Shown piece by piece: positions 27,526-34,739 of a stretch of DNA of 64,000 nt. The stretch spans positions 1 to 64,000 of the forward strand of contig NZ_JAUOEL010000009.1 in assembly GCF_030540765.1 (NCBI RefSeq). Direction: 5' to 3'. The stretch's first letter is position 1. Each line of letters begins with the position of its first letter. This DNA is from Flavivirga jejuensis (GTDB lineage Bacteria > Bacteroidota > Bacteroidia > Flavobacteriales > Flavobacteriaceae). The notes below the pieces were generated by a model. It was not told the origin of the DNA. It worked only from the letters and a program-made list of their open reading frames with translations, and searched no databases. A program made the translations under genes and the position numbers.

Positions 27526-27996
27526 ATGAAAACTAGAATATTAGTAATGTGTTTATTATTTGTAACACATTTAATTTCTTCGCAAGAAAATATTCCAGCA
27601 TCAGGAGGAGTAGCCACAGGAAGTGGAGGGTCATCCAGTTATTCTTTTGGTCAATTGGTTTATACCATAAATACAGGTAGTGGTACCGTTTCCCAAGGCG
27701 TTCAGCAAGCTATCGAACACTTTAGCTTAAGTAATCCAGAACTTACAACTGTAAATTTATCAGCAGTTACCTACCCTAATCCTACAACAGATTATGTTGT
27801 GTTAGCCATAAGCGATACCAATCTTACAGATTTAAGCTATGTCCTTTATGATTTACAAGGTAGAGCAGTTACAAAAGGCATAACAACACAAGCCAATACC
27901 CAAATAGCGATGCAAAATTTGGCATCAGGTACCTATGTACTAAAAGTAAACCAAAATAGCCATGAATTAAAAACATTTAAAATCATTAAAAATTAA
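27526..27996 (+). CDS. small secreted protein with T9SS type A sorting domain (cassette C)
   Basis: 156 residues, very similar over its whole length to the protein at 16671 (ENIPASGGVATGSGGSSSYS, LSAVTYPNPTTDYVVL, YDLQGRAVTK, FKIIKN). Signal peptide to ~SSQ, T9SS sorting domain ~80-156. Its last ~35 bp and the spacer to the next gene are identical to cassette B, marking the left edge of the 1.6-kb duplication. Probably co-expressed with variable protein 2, 13 bp downstream. Confidence 0.8.
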   Translation: MKTRILVMCLLFVTHLISSQENIPASGGVATGSGGSSSYSFGQLVYTINTGSGTVSQGVQQAIEHFSLSNPELTTVNLSAVTYPNPTTDYVVLAISDTNLTDLSYVLYDLQGRAVTKGITTQANTQIAMQNLASGTYVLKVNQNSHELKTFKIIKN

Positions 27997-28009
27997 GGAG
28001 GTCAAACCA

Positions 28010-29245
28010 ATGAAAAAATTATTTACATTTATTTTAGCTGTATTACTAACAGCAACCACCTTTGCACAAGCACCCGAAAAAATGAGTTATCAAGCGGTAA
28101 TCCGCGATGGAGCAGGTGCTTTAGTAACAAACCAAGTAGTAGGGATGCAAATAAGCATTTTGCAAACTACAGCGACAGGAACAGTTGTATACAAAGAAAA
28201 CCAAACACCAACCACTAATGTTAACGGATTAGTAACATTAGAAATAGGAACAGGAACTGTTTTAAGTGGCAATTTTACTACCATAGATTGGTCTTCTGGT
28301 CCTTCTTTTATAAAAACAGAAACCGACCCAACAGGAGGCACAAGCTATACCATTGCAGGCACAAGCCAGTTGTTAAGTGTACCTTATGCATTGCAGGCAA
28401 AAAAAGCTGAAAATGGTATTTCGACTGCACAAGCTAATGAAATAGCTGCCAACACTTTAAAAGTAGGATATACCGATGCCTTGGTGTCAGATAATGACCA
28501 TGTAGTTGCCAATACTGCAAAAGTGGGGGCTATCACAGGCACAGCTACCGGCCAAATGCAATACTGGAACGGCACTGCATGGGTAATAGTGGCAGCAGGA
28601 ACTACAGGGCAAAGACTTACTAATCTAAATGGCGTACCAATTTGGACCAATATTGATCCTACATCTGGACTAATGTGGCAAGATATAACTTCCGCCACAG
28701 GCAAAATATGGATGGACCGCAACCTTGGAGCTTCGCAAGTAGCAACAAGCAGTAACGATGCTGATGCTTACGGGGACTTGTACCAATGGGGGCGTGCTGC
28801 CGATGGGCACGAAAGCAGAACATCAAGCACAACAGCTACATTAGCAACAAGTGATACTCCCGGGCATGGCGATTTTATTACCAACAGTAGCCCAGCCGAC
28901 TGGCGTAGCTCACAAAACGACAATTTATGGCAGGGCGTAAGCGGCACCAACAACCCTTGCCCAAGTGGTTACCGCCTGCCAACAGAAGCTGAATGGGGAA
29001 ACGAGCGCACGAGCTGGGACAGTAATAATTCAGCCGGTGCTTTTGCATCGCCACTTAAATTGCCCGTGGCAGGCTACCGCCGCAGCAGCTCTGGTTCGCT
29101 CTACAATGTGGGTTCCTACGGCCTCTATTGGTCAAGTACGGTTAGTGGTACAAACGCCAGTACCCTGTACTTCCTCAGCAGCGATGCCTACATGAACAGC
29201 TACGGCCGGGCGTACGGCTTTAGTGTACGTTGCCTTAAGGATTGA
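28010..29245 (+). CDS. DGR variable protein 2: FISUMP/C-type-lectin-fold surface protein
   Basis: 411 residues, nearly identical to variable protein 1 up to the variable region except for one missing 20-residue repeat and a small deletion (IWTNIDPTSG against IWIDNDTNIDPTSG). Signal peptide (1-19), shared N-terminal beta domain, C-type lectin FISUMP domain (~225-411) ending GFSVRCLKD. Residues ~351-411 are variable region 2; changed residues (such as YRRSSSGSLYN, ASTLYFLSSDAYM) cluster where the template encodes Asn. A full AAGGAGGT ribosome site precedes the ATG. Its VR has the cleanest adenine-only signature, so it is the most recently diversified copy. Confidence 0.9.
   Translation: MKKLFTFILAVLLTATTFAQAPEKMSYQAVIRDGAGALVTNQVVGMQISILQTTATGTVVYKENQTPTTNVNGLVTLEIGTGTVLSGNFTTIDWSSGPSFIKTETDPTGGTSYTIAGTSQLLSVPYALQAKKAENGISTAQANEIAANTLKVGYTDALVSDNDHVVANTAKVGAITGTATGQMQYWNGTAWVIVAAGTTGQRLTNLNGVPIWTNIDPTSGLMWQDITSATGKIWMDRNLGASQVATSSNDADAYGDLYQWGRAADGHESRTSSTTATLATSDTPGHGDFITNSSPADWRSSQNDNLWQGVSGTNNPCPSGYRLPTEAEWGNERTSWDSNNSAGAFASPLKLPVAGYRRSSSGSLYNVGSYGLYWSSTVSGTNASTLYFLSSDAYMNSYGRAYGFSVRCLKD
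29060..29244 (+). repeat. DGR variable region VR2
   Basis: Same length (185 bp) as the template 29931-30115. Hand alignment gives 21 differences, all 21 at template adenines (to T, C or G), and none at any other base. This is the defining signature of DGR mutagenic retrohoming. Confidence 0.95.
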
Positions 29246-29284
29246 CACTTTGATTAGCGAAGCGATTTGATACTTTGTCACTTA

Positions 29285-29320
29285 AACTACCTGTTCCGCC
29301 TTTTCGGCGGACAGGTAGTT
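29285..29320. terminator. hairpin downstream of VR2 (orientation 2)
   Basis: Exact reverse complement of 26471-26506 within otherwise identical flanks: loop TTTTC instead of GAAAA, bulge on the other arm. It starts 40 bp after VR2 and is followed by a T run. Confidence 0.75.
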
Positions 29321-29444
29321 TTTTATAATACCCGCTTTGCGGGTCGGAATTTTTGCGAAAAACAAGAGCAGAGTTGAACTTGTTTAAACTATGCCGAGTT
29401 GAGCAAAAATCATGTTAATAATTTTTTTTTGAAATATCCATAAT

Positions 29445-30185
29445 ATGACCATAGCAGAAAAAAGACAAGTTAGTGCCGATAAAACAAGATTTACACTTTT
29501 CAAAGAAGGTTTATTTTATAAGTGCTATAACGAGGATGCTATGATGTTTACTCAAAAGGTACGGGCATATAAAGTAAGCTCAAAATTTGTAAAAAGTGTA
29601 GGTGCGGAGGTGCGGAGTTTGGGTTTTCCGGCAAGCGAAATAGAGAAAGAGAATTTAAAGCTACAAGCTATTTCAGAAGCTATACAAGCTACAAGCTATA
29701 CTGAAAAAACTTATGGTATTGTTTTTTCATTGAAAGAAGACATTAAACAAAATTACAACTTTCATCATGGCAAAAATACACTGCCGGAGCTCATGCTAAA
29801 GAACAGAAAAACGAATAGTATGGGGAGTGCAGCAAATAATCCTAACATATCGTCCCGCCTTTTGCGAGATACAAGCGTAAGCAGTTTCAGAACGATGCAT
29901 TGTTTTGAAATGTGTAGAAGATATGTTTTATTGCCCGTGGCAGGCAACCGCAACAACAGCAATGGTTCGCTCAACAATGTGGGTTCCAACGGCAACTATT
30001 GGTCAAGTACGGTTAGTGGTACAAACGCCAGAAACCTGAACTTCAACAGCAGCAATGCCAACATGAACAGCAACAACCGGGCGAACGGCTTTAGTGTACG
30101 TTGCCTTAAGGATTGTAATACTATGCATGGTTCAACCACAGCCCTTGTTTCTTTTAATGCCAATTTTAAAATTAATGTATTATGA
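29445..30185 (+). CDS. MutS-like DGR accessory ORF running through the template repeat
   Basis: 246 codons. The first ~105 residues (ADKTRFTLFKEGLFYKCYNE, DAMMFTQKVRAYKVSSKFVK) resemble MutS domain I (pattern FxxxGxFYxxxxEDA) and fit the short MutS-like proteins associated with some Bacteroidota DGRs. After about residue 115 the reading frame continues without stop through a spacer and the whole template repeat (Asn-rich NRNNSNGSLNN, NLNFNSSNANMNSNN), in the same frame as the targets, and stops at 30183. Whether the long product is made, or the accessory protein is normally shorter, cannot be told. A broken copy lies at 26631. Role of such accessories: proposed partners of the DGR reverse transcriptase, which is absent here. 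Confidence 0.65.
   Translation: MTIAEKRQVSADKTRFTLFKEGLFYKCYNEDAMMFTQKVRAYKVSSKFVKSVGAEVRSLGFPASEIEKENLKLQAISEAIQATSYTEKTYGIVFSLKEDIKQNYNFHHGKNTLPELMLKNRKTNSMGSAANNPNISSRLLRDTSVSSFRTMHCFEMCRRYVLLPVAGNRNNSNGSLNNVGSNGNYWSSTVSGTNARNLNFNSSNANMNSNNRANGFSVRCLKDCNTMHGSTTALVSFNANFKINVL
29931..30115 (+). repeat. DGR template repeat (TR)
   Basis: 185 bp starting TTGCCCGTGGCAGGCAACCG and ending GCCTTAAGGATTG. Variable positions are AAC or nearby A-rich codons (Asn in translation), the typical template design, since A-directed mutation of AAC reaches many residues and never a stop. Homology with VR1 and VR2 stops at both ends, and the hairpin found after each VR is missing after the TR, as expected for template versus target. 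No reverse transcriptase ORF follows: the next gene begins 66 bp later and is thioredoxin-like. Confidence 0.92.
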
Positions 30186-31582
30186 AAAAACTCAAAGCCA
30201 TAATTGTTTTATTATTCATTTGTGCTTTTACTTATGCCCAAAACAGCATTACAGGCACATTTACAGGACTTGCCAATCAACACATTAAACTTGTAGGATT
30301 TAACGGTTTTGATACTTACGCAATTGACAGTACACAAGCTGATGAAAAAGGCAGATTTAATTTAAAATTCAGTAAAAATGATTATGGCATGGGCTATCTT
30401 TTGTTGCAGGACAATAAAAGTTTTGTTATTATACTTTCGGAAAATGAAAACCTGCAATTAGTAGCCGAAAAATTTGCTACACATGAAACCATTGTAATTA
30501 TAAGCGGTAAACAAAATAAACTTTTTGAGCAATATGCCACGGAGCATCCACGCCGTGAACAAACTTTGAGTGCATGGGACTACCTTACAAAAGTTTACAG
30601 GAAAGATTCGCTTTTTGCTGTTCATAAAATTCCCAAACAGGCAATAGAAACCGAAAAACAACGCATTATAGCCGAAGACAGTTTATTCTTGGCGAGTTTA
30701 CCCAAAAATTCTTATGTAAGTTATTATTTGCCGCTTCGCAAATTGGGGAGTTCGGTCTCTACCATAGCCCAATACCGCACCGAAGAAATTCCTTCTACTA
30801 TTCAAGCATTCAGAGAAATAGATTACACCGATAAACGCCTTTATAATAGCGGCTTGCTGAAAGAAGTTATTGAAAGTCATTTTTGGTTAATAGAAAACAG
30901 CGGTCGCTCTTTGGATTCTGTTTACATAGAAATGAATAAATCCATAGACATTTTGGTTGCAAACCTTTTACCGGACGAATATAAATTGAATGAGATAACA
31001 GAATACTTATTCAAATCTCTTGAAAAACGCAGTTTATTCAGAGCATCAGAATATTTGGCATTGAAATTACTCAACGAGCAGGGCTGCACCATTAACAACG
31101 ATTTTGCGGTACAATTAGAAAGCTATCGTGCCATGAAAAAAGGAAATACAGCACCAGATATTAAATTTAAGAACGATATTATTGCACCCAGCTATAAAGC
31201 TACCGAAATACCCAAAATGCTTTCCGATATAAAAAGCAATTATACAGTAGTTGTATTTGGTGCAAGTTGGTGTCCACAATGCCCGCAAGAGTTGTCGCAA
31301 ATGGCCAAACAATATGCTAAATGGAAAGAACAAGGCGTTGAAGTTGTATTTGTGTCATTAGACGAAGACAAGAACATATTTAAAAGTTTTGCAGAATTGT
31401 TTCCATTTATTAGCATCTGCGATTACCAAAAATGGGAAAGCCCTATTGTACAAAGTTATCATGTATTTGCCACCCCAACCATTTATTTGCTTAATAATAA
31501 ACGAGAAATTTTACTGCGACCTAATTCAGTAAGTCAATTAGACTCGTGGGTAGATTGGTATTTGGTGCAAGGCAATAAGTAA
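30182..31582 (+). CDS. TlpA/AhpC-like thioredoxin-fold secreted protein
   Basis: 466 residues: signal peptide (MKKLKAIIVLLFICAFTYAQ), an N-terminal ~100-residue beta region like DUF4369 (ITGTFTGLANQHIKLVGFNG), a helical middle part, and a C-terminal thioredoxin domain (~320-460) with redox motif WCPQC (Cys364, Cys367) and cis-Pro segment ATPTIYLL. Probably a periplasmic thiol-disulfide oxidoreductase. Its ATG overlaps the last codons of the preceding ORF. It occupies the place where a DGR reverse transcriptase would normally be found. A link to folding of the Cys-containing surface proteins is speculation. Confidence 0.82.
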   Translation: MKKLKAIIVLLFICAFTYAQNSITGTFTGLANQHIKLVGFNGFDTYAIDSTQADEKGRFNLKFSKNDYGMGYLLLQDNKSFVIILSENENLQLVAEKFATHETIVIISGKQNKLFEQYATEHPRREQTLSAWDYLTKVYRKDSLFAVHKIPKQAIETEKQRIIAEDSLFLASLPKNSYVSYYLPLRKLGSSVSTIAQYRTEEIPSTIQAFREIDYTDKRLYNSGLLKEVIESHFWLIENSGRSLDSVYIEMNKSIDILVANLLPDEYKLNEITEYLFKSLEKRSLFRASEYLALKLLNEQGCTINNDFAVQLESYRAMKKGNTAPDIKFKNDIIAPSYKATEIPKMLSDIKSNYTVVVFGASWCPQCPQELSQMAKQYAKWKEQGVEVVFVSLDEDKNIFKSFAELFPFISICDYQKWESPIVQSYHVFATPTIYLLNNKREILLRPNSVSQLDSWVDWYLVQGNK

Positions 31583-31831
31583 CTAGAAATGAAAAATAGC
31601 ATGACAATAACCAACGAAACGCTAACACGCAATATAGCAAAAAGCGGTGAAGTGCTTAATTGGGGCGGTTTTCGCCCGTTTCAACTTCAACTCGGTTTGA
31701 TAGTGAATTACTCGCAATCCGCTTCGTGGCATATTGCCATCCGTCAGACTGTCTAAAAACCTTTAATAACTTTGTGAATAAATCTACTGCCAATTATTAG
31801 GCAAATACTGTGATTGTAAGCATCTTAAGGT
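31583..31831. other. intergenic stretch with a doubtful 55-codon ORF
   Basis: A frame from about 31590 (MKNSMTITNETLTR) to TAA at ~31756 has no recognisable family and no convincing start signal. Probably debris. Confidence 0.3.
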
Positions 31832-32059
31832 ATGAAACACATAAAAGGATAAGACAGAAGTCAGATCCATCTTTTTCCTATTTCTTTAGAAGAATCTATA
31901 GATTTAAACAACGATGTTAGGCTGATAGATTTATTTGTTAACAGTCTAACATTAAGGGACTACGGTTTTAAGGCAGATTTTATTGAAAATGGTCGTCCAG
32001 CCTATCATCCATCAGACCTGCTCAAATTATACATTTATGGATACCTGAACAAGATGAGA
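31832..32059 (+). pseudogene. IS1182-type transposase, N-terminal fragment
   Basis: Frame MKHIKG, stop, DRSQIHLFPISLEESI..., RLIDLFVNSL, GRPAYHPSDLLKLYIYGYLN, KMR. This is the N-terminal region of IS1182-family (IS5/IS1182-like) transposases (pattern GRPxYxPxxLLKLYIYGYLNxxR). An early in-frame TAA (CAA or CAG to TAA) and loss of everything after KMR, where LRR-protein sequence begins, show it is dead. Confidence 0.72.
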
Positions 32060-32511
32060 TTCCTGCTAATGTTGAGAGTATTGGAGATAGCGCTTTTTTA
32101 GATAATCCAATTACCGAAGTGATAGCAAATATGAGTAGTAACATTCCACTCCTGCCCACAAGTGCTTTTTCAAATCGTAGTAGTATAACTTTAACGGTTC
32201 CTTCTGGTACCATGAATGATTACGAAGTTGCTGGGTGGACAGGGTTTTATGATGACACGTTAACTACAAATGAGCCTGAAAAAGATTATTTTACCCTTTA
32301 CCCTAACCCCGCAAAAGATAAAGTTTATATTAATTTAAGTTCAGAGCAAGAATTGCATCAAGTAAGCATATATAACATGACTGGAGCCTATTTATATTCA
32401 GAAAGCGCACTAGAAATAGATACAAGCCACTTATCTAATGGAATGTATCTCCTACAACTGGAAACCAAAACAGGTAATATATCTATTAAAAAAGTGTTGA
32501 TAGCCAGATAA
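32056..32511 (+). pseudogene. LRR (BspA-like) protein C-terminal fragment with T9SS domain
   Basis: From about EIPANVESIGDSAFLDNPIT through the ATG at 32119, the frame encodes one or two BspA-type repeats, VPSGTMNDYEVAGW, and a T9SS sorting domain (FTLYPNPAKDKVYINL, SNGMYLLQLETK, SIKKVLIAR). The 5' part is replaced by the transposase fragment, so only a 3' remnant remains. A matching N-terminal remnant lies at 24386-24540; both may come from one gene. Confidence 0.6.
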
Positions 32512-32560
32512 TGACAATTTGGTCTTACATCTAATATCAATAATTTTAATTACGAAAAGT

Positions 32561-33010
32561 ATGAAGTATAAAATTTATTTTATAGCACTATTATCTGTTG
32601 CTACTTTAGTGTTTTCTTGTTCTTTAGAAAACACTAATAACGAACCCATACTAATAACCGATCCTCCAGTATACGGTTATTTAACAAAATGGAAAGAGAT
32701 AGAACTAAATAGTGGGGCAACAAATTGGGAATCTATTTCCTCTGGAGATACCCTTTCACTTTTTTCAAATTATGCTGATGATGTAAATCCAAGAAGTGGA
32801 GCGTACATATATAATTTTACCAAATTGAAAATAGATGAAGAACAAGATGGTTTCTTCTTACAAGAAGATAATCAATTGTCATTTTACTCAAATTCAAACG
32901 ATACGAAAAAAATTGTAGAATTTGAAGAGGAAGAGAATACCCTTATTATCAATAACACATCGGTGGTTCCTCAGATACAGATTAAATACGAAAAAATAGA
33001 AATAGATTAA
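32561..33010 (+). CDS. small lipoprotein of unknown function
   Basis: About 149 residues from ATG 32561 (MKYKIYFIALLSVATLVFSC, lipobox Cys20). An earlier in-frame ATG at 32519 would add a non-signal-like tail and is less likely. The mature part is acidic, with no known domain (GYLTKWKEIELNSGATNWES, PQIQIKYEKIEID). It lies between the LRR remnant and the decayed integrase, inside the island. Possibly an outer-membrane-anchored protein. Confidence 0.6.
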   Translation: MKYKIYFIALLSVATLVFSCSLENTNNEPILITDPPVYGYLTKWKEIELNSGATNWESISSGDTLSLFSNYADDVNPRSGAYIYNFTKLKIDEEQDGFFLQEDNQLSFYSNSNDTKKIVEFEEEENTLIINNTSVVPQIQIKYEKIEID

Positions 33011-33200
33011 TGAACCTTATTGTCGTTTAATACAAGTAAAAAGTTAGGTACTTGTTTACGAAATTTCCCTTCCGTTCAATTTGTTCTTTAGAAAATTTAA
33101 AAATCATTAAAAAATGATGGTGGTGAAATGCTTGTTGAACTGGAAACAACTCGACCTTTGGGAAGCGTTGTTCTATTTCAACAATGCCACATGCTATTGC

Positions 33201-34293
33201 TCAACAATTACTTATAGCTTTACTTCTCTTTTCTTCGAATCTTTCCAATAATCTGTTTATATCCTCGCTTATCTTACTCTCCACCACTCTAGCGTATATT
33301 TATGTTGTTGATAGCTTGGTGTGCCCTAAAAGCTTGGATACCGTTTCTATAGGTACGCCATTGGACAGCATTACCGTAGTGGCAAAAGTATGTCTGGCGA
33401 CATGAAAGGAAATGTTTTTGTGGATGCCACTTGATTTTGCAATTTCCTTTAAATAGCTATTGGTCTTTTGGTTGGAGCTTATGGGTAATATGTTTGTGGT
33501 AAATTCCATTTCTCTTGCTACACGGTACTTTTGAAGTATTCTCCAAGCTTTGGGCAGAATGGGTATTTTTACAAGCTCGTCCGTTTTCTCTCGTTTGGTA
33601 TATATCCAGTTATTATTGTCTATACCCTTGACAATATTATCTTCTGTAAGCTCCTTTACATCTACATACGATAGTCCCGTATAGCAAGAAAAGACAAAGC
33701 AATCTTTTATTCGCTGTAAGCGGTCACTTTTAAAATCCGTGTTCTCTAATAATTCCAGTTCCCTTTCTGTTAAAAACGCCCTATCGTATTTATCATATTT
33801 TAATTGGAAGCGGTCAAACGGATTTTTGCTCATCCAGTCCAATTTAATGGCTAGATTTATGATTTTCTTGAAACGTTCCAGATGTTTCATTACCCCATTG
33901 TTTCCCATAGAAAGTTGTTTCTTGGAATCCTTGATTACTATTATGATACGCTATAAGTTCTCTCAGGGTCTTACTCCTATCGTCTTCTCCTAAATATCTA
34001 GTTTTTATCGCATCCGAGGATAGGATTTTATCCTCTTCTATCAGCTGTTTGTGGCATTGAAGTAGTTTGGTATATACTTGGTCTAAATAAGCGTTTAAAA
34101 CTCTTATTTTTTCCGTGTTGCCCCTACCCTTGTTTTTGGTGGAATCCCATTGCGTTGAATTTACACACATTTTTAGACTGATTTCTGCTCGTTTTCCTTT
34201 TACGGTGATACGGACATAGATGGAAAGTTCATTGGGATTACTTCTTGATTTTCTAGTAAAAAAAGTAATAGAAAAGGTATTTACTGCTCTCAT
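33201..34293 (-). pseudogene. tyrosine recombinase (integrase 2), decayed
   Basis: A relative of integrase 1 (both with HVARHTFATTV, LSNGVPIETVSKLLGHTKLS). Three lesions: about 60 residues of the core domain are deleted with a frame change near 33900 (YHNSNQ joined to KKQLSMGNNGVMKH); a Gln codon after KLSTT has become TAA (33300-33302); the tail IYARVVESKISEDINRLL continues only past that stop to 33201. The 5' end lies ~225 bp from tRNA-Pro, the expected place for the integrase that inserted the 14.05-34.5 kb island. The island can no longer be excised by its own enzyme. Confidence 0.85.
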
Positions 34294-34388
34294 TTTAAGT
34301 GACTTTGATTAAACAATGATTTGTAAAGACGAAAGTCAAATCATGCCTCAAAGCTCCATAAAGTTAATACAATTTCAGTGAAACATTG

Positions 34389-34400
34389 CACACCTAATTG
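34389..34400. repeat. CACACCTAATTG motif shared by both ends of the island
   Basis: Identical 12-mer at 14116-14127, in a similar context (GTACACACCTAATTGTACAC against GCACACCTAATTGCACACC). A palindrome-like TTTGGTATCAAA (34432-34443) resembles TTTGATATCAAA at 14016-14027. Probably arm-type integrase binding sites of attL and attR (inference). Confidence 0.45.
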
Positions 34401-34461
34401 CACACCTTTTATATGGGTTTAAATGGTATCATTTGGTATCAAATAAAATGTGCAAAAACAA

Positions 34462-34495
34462 AAAACACTGATAATCATACAATTAACAGTGTTTT
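34462..34495 (-). terminator. terminator of tRNA-Pro
   Basis: AAAACACTG/CAGTGTTTT, a perfect 9-bp stem. On the minus strand it follows the tRNA 3' end by ~24 bp and is succeeded by a TTGTTTTT run. Confidence 0.6.
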
Positions 34496-34518
34496 GTTGT
34501 AACCTATTACTAGGTTCG

Positions 34519-34593
34519 TCGGGGTGGCAGGATTCGAACCTGCGACCTCCGCGTCCCAAACGCGGCGCGATAACCGGGCTACGCTACACCCCG
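34519..34593 (-). tRNA. tRNA-Pro (anticodon TGG)
   Basis: Minus strand begins CGGGGTGTAGCG and ends GCCACCCCGA. Acceptor stem CGGGGTG/CACCCCG, anticodon loop TTTGGGA in stem CGCG/CGCG with anticodon TGG, T-arm GCAGGTTCGAATCCTGC. CCA is not encoded. Intact, and used as the integration target: its 3' 14 bp recur at 14041. Confidence 0.96.
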
Positions 34594-34739
34594 AATTGGT
34601 TATCATTTTAGGACTGCAAATATAGTTTTTTTATTCATTACACCATTTTTTATATCAAAAAAATTCACCTTTAGATGTAATTAAAAATACATACCAAAAA
34701 AAACTATAATTTAGCGTGCTTAAACACATCATATTCCCC

